Positions 1-5,639 are shown, counted from the first letter of the stretch. The stretch is DNA of 8,626 nt from Lachnospiraceae bacterium (GCA_014804385.1 JAAUZW010000005.1:10138-18763); one strand, 5' to 3'. Notes: generated by a model not told the origin, from the sequence alone. Program-made: numbers and translations.

Positions 1-563
1 ACGATAATCGGATCCATGGAGTCATTCTCCGGCTGGAGACGTACATGACCGTCTTCCCTATAAAAAGTCTTGACCGTTGCGGAATCATCGATCAACGCTA
101 CTACAGTATCTCCGTTATTGGCTGTCTGACAGCTTTTTACAAAAATTTGATCGCCGCTGTAGATTCCCACATTGATCATGGAATCGCCTTTTACCTTCAG
201 AACAAAGGACTCACCGCTCGGTACCATATCCGCCGGGACAGGGAAGTAACTCTCGATATTCTGTTCCGCAAGGATTGGCTGTCCGGCCGCCACCTGTCCG
301 ATCACCGGCAGGGAAACCATCTCTGTGCGCACCATCTGAAAGTTATCATCACAGATCTCTATCGCACGTGGCTTCGTTGGATCCCGTCTTATGTAGCCGT
401 TCTTCTCAAGCGTCTCCAAATGAGAGTGGACAGAAGAGGTAGATTTTAAATTGACCGCTTCACAGATCTCCCGAACCGCCGGCGGATACCCTCTTTTTAA
501 GATCTCATCCTTAATATAATCCAAAATCTGCTGCTGTTTTACAGTGATCTTTCCCTGAGCCAT
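1..563 (-). CDS. lexA: LexA, SOS transcriptional repressor (C-terminus cut by window edge)
   Basis: LexA represses SOS genes and inactivates itself by RecA-stimulated self-cleavage. The reverse strand from ATG 563-561 gives 187 complete codons and runs off the left edge; the family is usually a little over 200 residues, so only a short C-terminal tail is missing. An N-terminal winged helix-turn-helix spans about residues 5-68 (REICEAV and STSSVHSHLETLEKNGYI). The cleavage site is Ala93-Gly94 in VAAG. The catalytic dyad is Ser128 in GDSM and Lys165 in ATVK. An AAAGGATAGGA-type ribosome binding site precedes the start. The gene is divergent from the YneA-like gene, as in Bacillus. LexA-like boxes in the shared region point to autoregulation. 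Identity is secure from the motif order. Confidence 0.97.
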   Translation of the reverse strand, partial: MAQGKITVKQQQILDYIKDEILKRGYPPAVREICEAVNLKSTSSVHSHLETLEKNGYIRRDPTKPRAIEICDDNFQMVRTEMVSLPVIGQVAAGQPILAEQNIESYFPVPADMVPSGESFVLKVKGDSMINVGIYSGDQIFVKSCQTANNGDTVVALIDDSATVKTFYREDGHVRLQPENDSMDPII

Positions 564-633
564 ATGCAAAATTCCTATCCTTTCTAACGGTTTTAAACCC
601 GTTATATGATGCATTTACGGTTTATTTATCTTT

Positions 634-662
634 ATCATAGCATAGCATTCCCCAAAAAGCAA
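634..662 (-). promoter_or_regulatory. Promoter of lexA
   Basis: On the reverse strand a -35 TTGCTT (657-662) and a -10 TATGAT (634-639) are separated by 17 bp. They sit about 70 bp upstream of the lexA start. A LexA-box-like site lies just upstream of the -35, consistent with self-repression. The match is read by eye. Confidence 0.7.
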
Positions 663-672
663 ACATATATTC

Positions 673-686
673 AGAAAATTTGTTCG
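673..686. promoter_or_regulatory. LexA box-like site upstream of lexA promoter
   Basis: AGAAAATTTGTTCG differs at one position from the Gram-positive LexA core GAAC-N4-GTTC (GAAA instead of GAAC). It lies about 10 bp upstream of the lexA -35 hexamer. It is one of four such sites in this 100-bp stretch. Confidence 0.55.
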
Positions 687-705
687 ATTTTCTTTAAAAA
701 TAGTA

Positions 706-734
706 TTGACTTTCGAAAGCACGTTCGATATAAT
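706..734 (+). promoter_or_regulatory. SOS promoter of the YneA-like gene
   Basis: TTGACT (706-711) and TATAAT (729-734) are spaced by exactly 17 bp, close to a sigma-A consensus promoter. Transcription should begin near 741, giving a leader of about 90 nt. A LexA-box-like site fills the spacer and two more lie just past the start point, so repressor binding would block polymerase directly. Confidence 0.85.
714..727. promoter_or_regulatory. LexA box-like site between -35 and -10
   Basis: CGAAAGCACGTTCG matches GAAC-N4-GTTC with one change (GAAA) and keeps the outer C and G of the longer Bacillus consensus. It lies entirely in the spacer of the rightward promoter. Confidence 0.6.
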
Positions 735-744
735 ATTCCCACAA

Positions 745-758
745 AGAACATCTGTTCG
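745..758. promoter_or_regulatory. LexA box, best match
   Basis: AGAACATCTGTTCG contains a perfect GAAC-N4-GTTC core. Only the outermost left base differs from the Bacillus consensus CGAACATRTGTTCG. It lies at about +5 to +18 of the YneA-like transcript. Confidence 0.85.
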
Positions 759-771
759 CAACATTTGTTCG
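758..771. promoter_or_regulatory. LexA box-like site adjoining the best match
   Basis: GCAACATTTGTTCG matches the core with one change (CAAC). It abuts the 745-758 box with a 13-bp centre-to-centre offset, so two dimers would lie roughly one helical turn apart, possibly binding cooperatively. Confidence 0.6.
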
Positions 772-832
772 AGAAATTTATCAGATACAAATATTATGTA
801 TCTTATTTATTGGAGAGAGGAGTGGAGAGAAC

Positions 833-1228
833 ATGGCACAGCGTTACAGTAGAGTTCAGGATATCAGAAGTGAGCGGAGAATCCGTAATAACCGCATTCG
901 CAGAAGAAGGGAGATGAGAAAGAACTTTCTTTTATTTGTGATGACTCTCTGCCTGATCGTCACCACCTCCATTGCTGTCAGTTCTTTTCGCTCCAATGCG
1001 AAAAACGACGCCAGCAAAGAAACTTATAAATATTATAAGAGCATTGTCGTATCGGACAACGACACTCTCTGGTCAATAGCAAAAGAATACATGGATGAGG
1101 AACATTACAGCTCTGTCTCTGAATATATCCGTGAGGTCATGCATATTAACAGCCTTACAAACGACGCTATCTACGCAGATGCACACCTGATTGTTCCCTA
1201 TTATGACAAAATGCCTATAACACAGTGA
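833..1228 (+). CDS. yneA: YneA-like SOS cell-division inhibitor (membrane anchor plus LysM domain)
   Basis: The 131-residue product has a strongly basic N-terminus (Arg-rich, residues 12-30), one membrane segment at about 31-50, and a single extracytoplasmic LysM domain at about 69-124 (VVSDNDTLWSIAKEY then a Val-Pro-Tyr ending). This is the layout of Bacillus YneA, which delays septation during DNA damage and may bind peptidoglycan through LysM. The assignment rests mainly on context: it is divergent from lexA and driven by a promoter packed with LexA boxes. The ATG at 833 follows a purine-rich GAGAGGAG about 10 nt upstream. An overlapping longer frame from 606 is a shadow. Sequence conservation in this family is low, so function is inferred. 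It ends 24 bp before the WYL regulator. Confidence 0.85.
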   Translation: MAQRYSRVQDIRSERRIRNNRIRRRREMRKNFLLFVMTLCLIVTTSIAVSSFRSNAKNDASKETYKYYKSIVVSDNDTLWSIAKEYMDEEHYSSVSEYIREVMHINSLTNDAIYADAHLIVPYYDKMPITQ

Positions 1229-1233
1229 GAAGA

Positions 1234-1252
1234 CAGGTATAGGAGGCACCTG
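1234..1252 (+). promoter_or_regulatory. Small hairpin presenting the WYL-gene ribosome binding site
   Basis: CAGGT (1234-1238) and ACCTG (1248-1252) can pair around a 9-nt loop that contains AGGAGG. The start codon follows the stem at once. The 5-bp stem is weak, so this may be chance. Confidence 0.3.
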
Positions 1253-2179
1253 ATGAAAATTGACCGAATGATCGGCATCCTGTCCATCCTCCTCCAAAAA
1301 GAGAAGGTGACAGCTCCGTACCTTGCAGAAAAATTTGAGGTATCACGCCGCACCATCAACCGTGACATAGAAGCTCTCTGTATGGCAGGCATTCCTCTTG
1401 TGACGGAACCAGGCGTAAACGGCGGCATTTCCATTATAGAAGGTTATAAGATAGACCGCACCCTGCTCACCACATCAGACATGCAGGCTATACTGGCAGG
1501 ACTTCGGAGTCTTGACAGCGTGAGCGGTACAAATCGCTATACCCAGCTCATGGAGAAGCTGTCAGTAGGCGCCTCCAATCTGTTGGCTGGAGATACGCAT
1601 ATTCTCATTGATCTTGCCTCCTGGCAGCCCAAATCTTCGTTATCCCCCAAAATGGAATTGCTGCATGATGCCATCCTCACAGGCCACAAAGTTTCCTTTA
1701 CTTATTTTTCTCCAAACCAGGAGACAAGACGAACGGTAGAGCCCTACAATCTGATCTATCATTGGGCTGGCTGGTATCTCTGGGGCTGGTGTGAATCCAG
1801 AAGCGATTTTCGACTCTTTAAACTGGCACGAATGGCAGATCTGCATATAGAAGAACCCTTTGAAAAGCGGAATGCTTCCCTGCCGGATCTCTCCGCTGAT
1901 CATGTATTTCCTCCAAAATATCAGGTAAAGGCAAGGATACAGCCTGAATATAAGTGGAGACTGATTGAAGAGTATGGCCCGGAAAGCTTTACCGTTCAGC
2001 CGGACAAAACCCTTCTTTTTACCGCCGGATTTTCGGATAAGGACAATATTGTGGGGTGGATCGCATCCTTTGGCGAAGGTGCAGAGCTTCTGGAGCCAGT
2101 AGAGTTTTGCCAGGATATTTTGGCCTTTGCAGAGGGTATTCGCCAAAAATATCTGAATCATGACACACAGATGTCATGA
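1253..2179 (+). CDS. YafY-type transcriptional regulator (HTH plus WYL domain)
   Basis: The 308-residue protein begins with a DeoR-like helix-turn-helix at about 5-60 (TAPYLAEKFEVSRRTINRDIEAL). It continues with a WYL domain at about 135-210, including the name-giving Trp-Tyr-Leu at 174-176 within GWYLWGWC and the following arginine-rich FRLFKLARM strand. A C-terminal extension domain (about 225-305) completes the usual length for this family. WYL domains sense ligands or nucleic acid, and some members (PafBC, DriD) control DNA-damage genes; most YafY-like members are uncharacterised. The start is fixed by AGGAGG six bases upstream. It follows the YneA-like gene after 24 bp and precedes the GyrI-like gene by 44 bp, a regulator/effector-binding pairing common in Firmicutes. 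The specific target is unknown. Confidence 0.92.
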   Translation: MKIDRMIGILSILLQKEKVTAPYLAEKFEVSRRTINRDIEALCMAGIPLVTEPGVNGGISIIEGYKIDRTLLTTSDMQAILAGLRSLDSVSGTNRYTQLMEKLSVGASNLLAGDTHILIDLASWQPKSSLSPKMELLHDAILTGHKVSFTYFSPNQETRRTVEPYNLIYHWAGWYLWGWCESRSDFRLFKLARMADLHIEEPFEKRNASLPDLSADHVFPPKYQVKARIQPEYKWRLIEEYGPESFTVQPDKTLLFTAGFSDKDNIVGWIASFGEGAELLEPVEFCQDILAFAEGIRQKYLNHDTQMS

Positions 2180-2181
2180 TT
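2156..2181. repeat. Perfect 10-bp inverted repeat over the WYL-gene stop codon
   Basis: AATCATGACA (2156-2165) and TGTCATGATT (2172-2181) are exact reverse complements around the 6-nt centre CACAGA. The repeat includes the stop codon TGA 2177-2179. It lacks a clear T-tract, so it may be an operator for the WYL regulator or an intercistronic hairpin rather than a terminator. Confidence 0.5.
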
Positions 2182-2192
2182 TCTCTGTTAAC

Positions 2193-2222
2193 ATAGAGCC
2201 ATCAAACAAAGGAGGGCTCTAT
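2193..2222 (+). promoter_or_regulatory. Inverted repeat enclosing the ribosome binding site of the GyrI-like gene
   Basis: ATAGAGCC (2193-2200) pairs perfectly with GGCTCTAT (2215-2222) around a 14-nt loop. The AAAGGAGGG ribosome binding site (2208-2215) lies mostly in the loop, and the ATG begins one base past the stem. Folding could modulate translation, or the site could be an operator. Which of these it does is not visible from sequence. Confidence 0.5.
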
Positions 2223-2223
2223 C

Positions 2224-2688
2224 ATGAATTATGAAATAATAACTTTAGAGGAACAGATCGCTGTCGGCATATCAGCGCGTACCAACAACACAGACCCTGA
2301 AATGGGAGCCATCATCAGCGGATTATGGAATCGTTTTTACAGCGAGGGCATCTATGCCTCCATACCGGATAAGGCAAACGGAAAAGCGCTGGGCATCTAT
2401 ACCGATTACGAGGGGGATGAAAAATCGGATTATACGACGATAGTTGCCTGTGTAACCACTAAAATGCCTCAGGAAAAGGACAAATACACCATATGTCAGA
2501 TTCCCGCAGGACGATATGCCAAATTCGTCGTTCACGGGGATATGGTACAGGCTGTAGCTGAAGCCTGGCAAACTATCTGGCAGTTAGATCTGCCCAGAAC
2601 CTTTGTCTGCGATTATGAAGAATATCAAAATGACAATATGGACGGTGATGCCGAGATCCATATTTATGTCGGGCTTCGGGAAGAATAA
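2224..2688 (+). CDS. GyrI-like / AraC effector-binding domain protein
   Basis: A 154-residue soluble protein matching the GyrI-like small-molecule-binding fold (two SHS2 modules) throughout, with no DNA-binding domain. Typical features are the opening YEIITLEEQIAVGISARTNN, the GLWNRF helix near residues 38-43, the ALGIYTDYEGDE strand, the PAGRYAKFVVHG strand and the closing DAEIHIYVGLRE. Stand-alone members bind hydrophobic drugs or act as partners of a neighbouring regulator. E. coli GyrI (SbmC) itself inhibits gyrase and is an SOS gene, but membership in the fold does not show that activity here. AAAGGAGGG precedes the ATG by 8 nt. It sits downstream of the WYL regulator, probably as its partner or target, and is closed by the terminator at 2791-2835. 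Confidence 0.88.
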   Translation: MNYEIITLEEQIAVGISARTNNTDPEMGAIISGLWNRFYSEGIYASIPDKANGKALGIYTDYEGDEKSDYTTIVACVTTKMPQEKDKYTICQIPAGRYAKFVVHGDMVQAVAEAWQTIWQLDLPRTFVCDYEEYQNDNMDGDAEIHIYVGLREE

Positions 2689-2738
2689 AAATCCATTCTC
2701 CGTAATTTTGTCCTGAGGTACAACCTACCAATACATAG

Positions 2739-2756
2739 TATATCTTGTCAGATATA
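2739..2756. repeat. Short palindromic element
   Basis: TATATCTTGTCAGATATA is a 7-bp inverted repeat with a TGTC centre, in non-coding DNA 50 bp past the GyrI-like gene. A second small repeat, CTGTC-TTT-GACAG (2765-2777), follows. Either could be the operator of a lost gene or mRNA structure; no function is assigned. Confidence 0.3.
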
Positions 2757-2790
2757 ACTTAATCCTGTCTTTGACAGTTTGATGAAGATG

Positions 2791-2835
2791 AAATCGCTGT
2801 AAGTCCAGCAAACATTGGCATTACAGCGATTTTTT
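2791..2835 (+). terminator. Rho-independent terminator after the GyrI-like gene
   Basis: AAATCGCTGTAA (2791-2802) is the exact complement of TTACAGCGATTT (2821-2832). An 18-nt loop separates the arms, and the second arm runs into TTT. The 12-bp stem with T-tract is a good terminator for the WYL/GyrI-like transcript. Its right arm also contains the stop codon of the leftward remnant at 2821-2931. Confidence 0.8.
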
Positions 2836-2931
2836 CTCTGCTAAAACACGATAGGATAACAGCGCCAGAAGGCAAATAAGAAATACCGCTATAATCGCGT
2901 AAACGCTGAAATCGAGGAAATTATTTCTTAG
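2821..2931 (-). pseudogene. Remnant of a membrane-protein C-terminus
   Basis: The reverse strand reads 36 codons with no start codon, then TAA at 2823-2821. The translation contains a clean hydrophobic segment (VYAIIAVFLICLLALLSYRV) followed by a short basic tail ending AEKKSL, which looks like the last helix and cytoplasmic tail of a transporter or ABC-2 type permease. An in-frame TAG at 2934-2932 closes the frame upstream, and the region upstream is now a promoter for another gene. I infer a decayed gene end whose terminator survives. The family is not identifiable, and a chance hydrophobic frame cannot be excluded. Confidence 0.4.
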
Positions 2932-2941
2932 CTACCATTAC

Positions 2942-2970
2942 TTGACAAGCGTTCCTGCTTGTGATATGAT
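2942..2970 (+). promoter_or_regulatory. Strong promoter for the tRNA-like element and SH3b protein gene
   Basis: A consensus TTGACA (2942-2947) and TATGAT (2965-2970) are separated by exactly 17 bp. Transcription should begin near 2977, about 50 nt before the tRNA-like element and 140 nt before the start codon. Confidence 0.85.
2945..2962. promoter_or_regulatory. Palindrome over the -35 and spacer (candidate operator)
   Basis: ACAAGC (2945-2950) and GCTTGT (2957-2962) form a perfect 6-bp inverted repeat around GTTCCT. It overlaps the last three bases of the -35 hexamer. A bound repressor would occlude the promoter; the protein is unknown. Confidence 0.4.
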
Positions 2971-3025
2971 ACAAAAACGTAACAATTATGTAATATATTT
3001 GTAACATATTTCGCATCGAAAGCGG

Positions 3026-3097
3026 GCACACGTAGACTAATGGATAAAACGCAGGCCTCTGACACCTTTGATGCAGGTTCGAGTCCTGTCGGGTGCT
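3026..3097 (+). tRNA. Degenerate tRNA-Arg-like element (probably tRNA pseudogene)
   Basis: The stretch folds like a tRNA: acceptor GCACACG/CGGGTGC, T-arm GCAGG-TTCGAGT-CCTGT, D-loop AATGGATA and anticodon loop CTCTGAC. Its D-loop with A20 and its acceptor resemble bacterial tRNA-Arg. Several pairs are broken: one A-G mismatch in the acceptor, two mismatches in the D-stem (GACT/AAAC) and two in the anticodon stem (CAGGC/ACCTT). The anticodon would read CTG, which suits glutamine rather than arginine, while the G1-C72 pair does not suit glutamine. No CCA is encoded (T then AAA). It lies inside the leader of the SH3b gene, 18 nt before its start codon. I read it as a decayed tRNA-Arg, perhaps originally with anticodon CCG. 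A functional but unusual tRNA is less likely. Confidence 0.55.
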
Positions 3098-3115
3098 AAA
3101 GAAAGGTTTTGGATT

Positions 3116-4423
3116 ATGAACACATCAAACAACACAATACAAGGCTTCCTGAAGGCGAAGTTTGATGCGCTGAGGAACTGGTTCATAAGATATCCTAAGA
3201 TTGTCCTGTCTGTCATCCTTGTGATCTGCGTGGGTCTTACGATCGTAATTGCGATCAAAGCGAACAAGCGGAAGGTGGAACTAGAGAAATCGGTAGTTTC
3301 GGCGGAGAATGGGGAAGGAGCGGACGAAGCACTGGAAGAAATCCCACTGGTGCCTCTTGAAAAAGATGCGGTTCCCGGAATCAATGAATTTTTTGAAACC
3401 TACTACGAGGCAACGATGTGCGGAGATACCGAGACCATGAGCAATATGGTCTACTATATGGATGCCACGGAGAAGCTGCGTGCTGCGGAGACCAGCAAAT
3501 ATACGGAATCTTCGACGATAGAGGTCTACACGAAAACGGGACCAAACGAAGGTACGTACATTGCCTTTGTCAGTACAGAATTAAAGTTTTACGATTACGA
3601 TAAACCGCTTCCGGGATTGAATACTTTCTATGTCTGCACAAGGGAGGACGGTTCGTTTTATATCAATGAAGATTACGAGCCGAGCGAGAGCGAGCGGCGT
3701 TATATGCGGGAGGTGATGCTTCAGGATGATGTGATCGATTTGAACAATAAGACGGCGGTAGCCTATAACGATATGCTGGCCGAAAACAGTACGCTGGTGG
3801 ATTTCCTTAGTGATCTTACGATAGAGATTGAGAAGAACGTGGGCGAGACATTGGCCCGTGCCGAAGGCACAGAACAGACTGACAGCAGAGAAGGCGACGC
3901 AGAGGAAGATGCACAGGAGACAGATACGCCGAATGTTAGCGGCACCCCGACGTCGGAGACGGTAGTGACCGAGGTGAAAACGACTGATGTAGTCAATATC
4001 AGGACTTCCGACAGCGAGACCGCGGATAAGCTCGGCAAGGCGGCGATCGGAGATACGTTCAAGCTTCTGGAAGAGCGGGGTAACGGCTGGAGCAAGGTAG
4101 AGTATAACGGCGAGGAGGCTTTTATCAAGAGCAATTATCTGGAGCCTTCTAAGACAGAAGTCAGAGATGCTGCCCAAGCGACGGAGACCGATGGAGAGAC
4201 GACGTCCGAAAAGCCGGATGACAATGAGACCGCTGCGACATCAGTCACGGTGACAGTGAAAGAAAACGTCAGAATCAGGAGTGGGGCAAGCGAGACTTCT
4301 GACAAGCTGGCGACGGCTTATGCGGGTGAAAAGCTTGAGGTGATTATGAAACAGGCCGACGGTTGGACAAAGATCAAATATAAGGGCAAGACCGCGTATG
4401 TGAAGTCGGATTACGTGGAGTAA
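3116..4423 (+). CDS. Membrane-anchored protein with two C-terminal SH3b domains
   Basis: The 435-residue product has a short cytoplasmic N-terminus, one membrane segment at about 29-48 (IVLSVILVICVGLTIVIAIK) and a large outer part. Residues 80-245 form an uncharacterised acidic domain resembling NTF2-like regions (GINEFFETYYEATMCGDTETMSNMV). Two bacterial SH3 domains follow at about 284-343 and 377-435, both with the N-I/V-R-I-R/T-x-x and GW-x-K-I/V-x-Y-x-G-x-x-A-Y/F-V/I-K-S signatures. They are joined by Thr/Glu/Asp-rich linkers. SH3b repeats usually bind cell-wall peptides; no catalytic domain is present, so a wall-sensing or anchoring role is inferred. ATG 3116 is chosen because GAAAGG lies 9 nt upstream. 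A longer in-frame TTG start at 3068 would fall inside the tRNA-like element. Codons such as ACG, GCG and GAT are used more freely than in the flanking genes. Confidence 0.85.
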   Translation: MNTSNNTIQGFLKAKFDALRNWFIRYPKIVLSVILVICVGLTIVIAIKANKRKVELEKSVVSAENGEGADEALEEIPLVPLEKDAVPGINEFFETYYEATMCGDTETMSNMVYYMDATEKLRAAETSKYTESSTIEVYTKTGPNEGTYIAFVSTELKFYDYDKPLPGLNTFYVCTREDGSFYINEDYEPSESERRYMREVMLQDDVIDLNNKTAVAYNDMLAENSTLVDFLSDLTIEIEKNVGETLARAEGTEQTDSREGDAEEDAQETDTPNVSGTPTSETVVTEVKTTDVVNIRTSDSETADKLGKAAIGDTFKLLEERGNGWSKVEYNGEEAFIKSNYLEPSKTEVRDAAQATETDGETTSEKPDDNETAATSVTVTVKENVRIRSGASETSDKLATAYAGEKLEVIMKQADGWTKIKYKGKTAYVKSDYVE

Positions 4424-4506
4424 GCCCTGATTATCTTATATTTATACATTGCCTATTTGACAATCCTTCGTTCAATGCACTTATGTATATTGTATGATAT
4501 ATAATT

Positions 4507-4571
4507 AAAAACACCGCTCATGGGAATAGTGGTCCAACCTTGACAATATAATCCCATAGAGCGGTGTTTTT
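4507..4571. terminator. Bidirectional terminator between convergent genes
   Basis: AAAAACACCGCTC (4507-4519) pairs with GAGCGGTGTTTTT (4559-4571). An inner ATGGGA (4520-4525) pairs with TCCCAT (4552-4557), with one bulged A at 4558. The T-run works rightward for the SH3b gene and, through the A-run, leftward for the corrinoid-uptake genes. The 26-nt loop is large for a simple terminator. Confidence 0.8.
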
Positions 4572-4582
4572 CCTCCTTGATT

Positions 4583-4618
4583 CAACTATGAAACAAATAC
4601 ACATTTATTTCATAGTTG
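4583..4618. repeat. Long AT-rich hairpin next to the terminator
   Basis: CAACTATGAAA (4583-4593) and TTTCATAGTTG (4608-4618) are perfect complements. The 14-nt centre contains a further AAAT-ACAC-ATTT stem. There is no T-tract, so it is not a classical terminator. It may protect the 3' end of the leftward transcript or be part of a small mobile repeat. Confidence 0.5.
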
Positions 4619-4661
4619 CCACATAAAACAGCCATATCCTGCAATATGCAATTTTACTCGT

Positions 4662-5186
4662 TTATTCCTGAGCAGTTCCCATACTTCTTTCTGCAAGCCT
4701 CAATACGGAAACGATCGGAAGAATCAATATCCCACAAAAGAAATTGCTGATACCATGAATACAGTCCCAAGGAAGTCCTGCAAGTATCCAGGCAATCATC
4801 CCCTGAAAACTTAAGCCAAACAGCAACGCCTGCACAGGTGCATACAATGTCCCGAACAGGAAACCGTGCGCCGCACAGACTGTCATATACACAACAGGCT
4901 GGAGCTTCTTTGGCATTTTCTTCGGAAGAAGCATCACAATGCCCCAAAGAACTGTCCATATATACAAATAAGGAATCCACCATGCTGCAAAACCACAGAA
5001 AATACCGTTTAAGATCACATATATATAGATTGGGTACAATGCCTTTTTTCGATAGACAATCGTAAATGCAATCGTAAATACGCCCAGCAGATGAATGTTC
5101 GGGAAAAGCTCCATAAGCATCTTGGAAAGATACATAACAGCACCGAGCATCCCGAATACAGCAATTTCCTTGATCGTGAGCTTCAT
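4662..5186 (-). CDS. ECF transporter S component, probable cobalamin/corrinoid specificity (CbrT-like)
   Basis: The 174-residue, highly hydrophobic protein has about six membrane segments, as expected for a substrate-binding S component of an energy-coupling factor transporter. The first helix carries small-xxx-small spacing (Gly12 and Ala16 in FGMLGAVMY), the kind of motif that docks S components onto EcfT. Conserved-looking stretches include LGVFTIAFTIVYRKKALYPIYIYV and LAGLPWDCIHGISNFFCG. Substrate is inferred from context: its start lies 3 bases after the stop of a DUF4430 lipoprotein behind a cobalamin riboswitch. No strong ribosome binding site precedes it, so translation is probably coupled. 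EcfA, EcfA' and EcfT are absent from the window, which fits a group II system with a shared module. Corrinoid specificity is likely but not proven by sequence. Confidence 0.88.
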   Translation of the reverse strand: MKLTIKEIAVFGMLGAVMYLSKMLMELFPNIHLLGVFTIAFTIVYRKKALYPIYIYVILNGIFCGFAAWWIPYLYIWTVLWGIVMLLPKKMPKKLQPVVYMTVCAAHGFLFGTLYAPVQALLFGLSFQGMIAWILAGLPWDCIHGISNFFCGILILPIVSVLRLAERSMGTAQE

Positions 5187-5189
5187 CGC

Positions 5190-5639
5190 TTATTCGACCC
5201 GGAAGGCATAACGGTCGCCTTCCGTTATGGTTGTGGAATCAACACCTGTCGGCGCATATTCATCATTGATATAGAACGCCCAGTATACGCCGTCTGCGTC
5301 GTAATCAGCCGTGATGCCGTTGACGGTTTTGACGTAAAGCCCATATTCGCTTTCATCTCCATCGATCATTCCGAGTTCCAGTAAAGCGTCTCCCACCGTT
5401 TCCTTGTCCGTGTGGATCTCAAACGATGTTTCATTTCCGTCCTGATCTGTTACGGTAAATGAAAATACCGTACTGCCTTCTCCGAGCGGCTCGGATTCGG
5501 TCTGCACCACGGTTCCGGCGGAGGATGATGCCCCGCTCGCTTTTTTGCCATTACAACCGGTTGTAAACAGTGCCATAGCCACAATAAGCACCATACAAAG
5601 GATGAATGACAAACGCTTTTTTCTGTGTTTCGTTTGCAT
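5190..5639 (-). CDS. DUF4430 (transcobalamin-like) lipoprotein
   Basis: The 149-residue product has a basic start (KHRKKR), a hydrophobic signal segment and a lipobox ending TTGC with Cys29 as the lipid-modified residue. A Ser/Gly/Thr-rich linker follows. Residues about 55-149 match the DUF4430 domain related to the C-terminal part of transcobalamin: TVGDALLELGMI, then YGLYVKTVNGI, the YWAFYINDEYAPTGVDST core and the closing EGDRYAFRVE. Such lipoproteins are thought to capture corrinoids at the cell surface and hand them to a transporter. The riboswitch upstream and the ECF S component directly downstream support that role. The start is set by AAAGGAG 9 nt upstream. The -3 lipobox residue is Thr, slightly unusual. 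Confidence 0.87.
   Translation of the reverse strand: MQTKHRKKRLSFILCMVLIVAMALFTTGCNGKKASGASSSAGTVVQTESEPLGEGSTVFSFTVTDQDGNETSFEIHTDKETVGDALLELGMIDGDESEYGLYVKTVNGITADYDADGVYWAFYINDEYAPTGVDSTTITEGDRYAFRVE

Noticed and set aside
606..917. Rightward open frame of about 103 codons across the lexA/yneA-like intergenic region
   Set aside because: It overlaps the promoters, LexA boxes and ribosome binding site and lacks protein-like composition; it is a shadow.
2771..2799. TTGACA at 2771-2776 as a promoter
   Set aside because: The 17-bp position reads TCGCTG inside the terminator stem; it is more likely half of the small CTGTC/GACAG hairpin.
3068..3115. TTG start giving a 16-residue longer SH3b protein
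   Set aside because: The extension would encode part of the tRNA-like element and has no ribosome binding site; ATG 3116 has GAAAGG at 9 nt.
4457..4488. TTGACA with a possible -10 downstream of the SH3b gene, suggesting a small RNA ending at the 4507-4571 hairpin
   Set aside because: No acceptable -10 hexamer occurs at 16-18 bp; the best choices are poor or spaced 19 bp.
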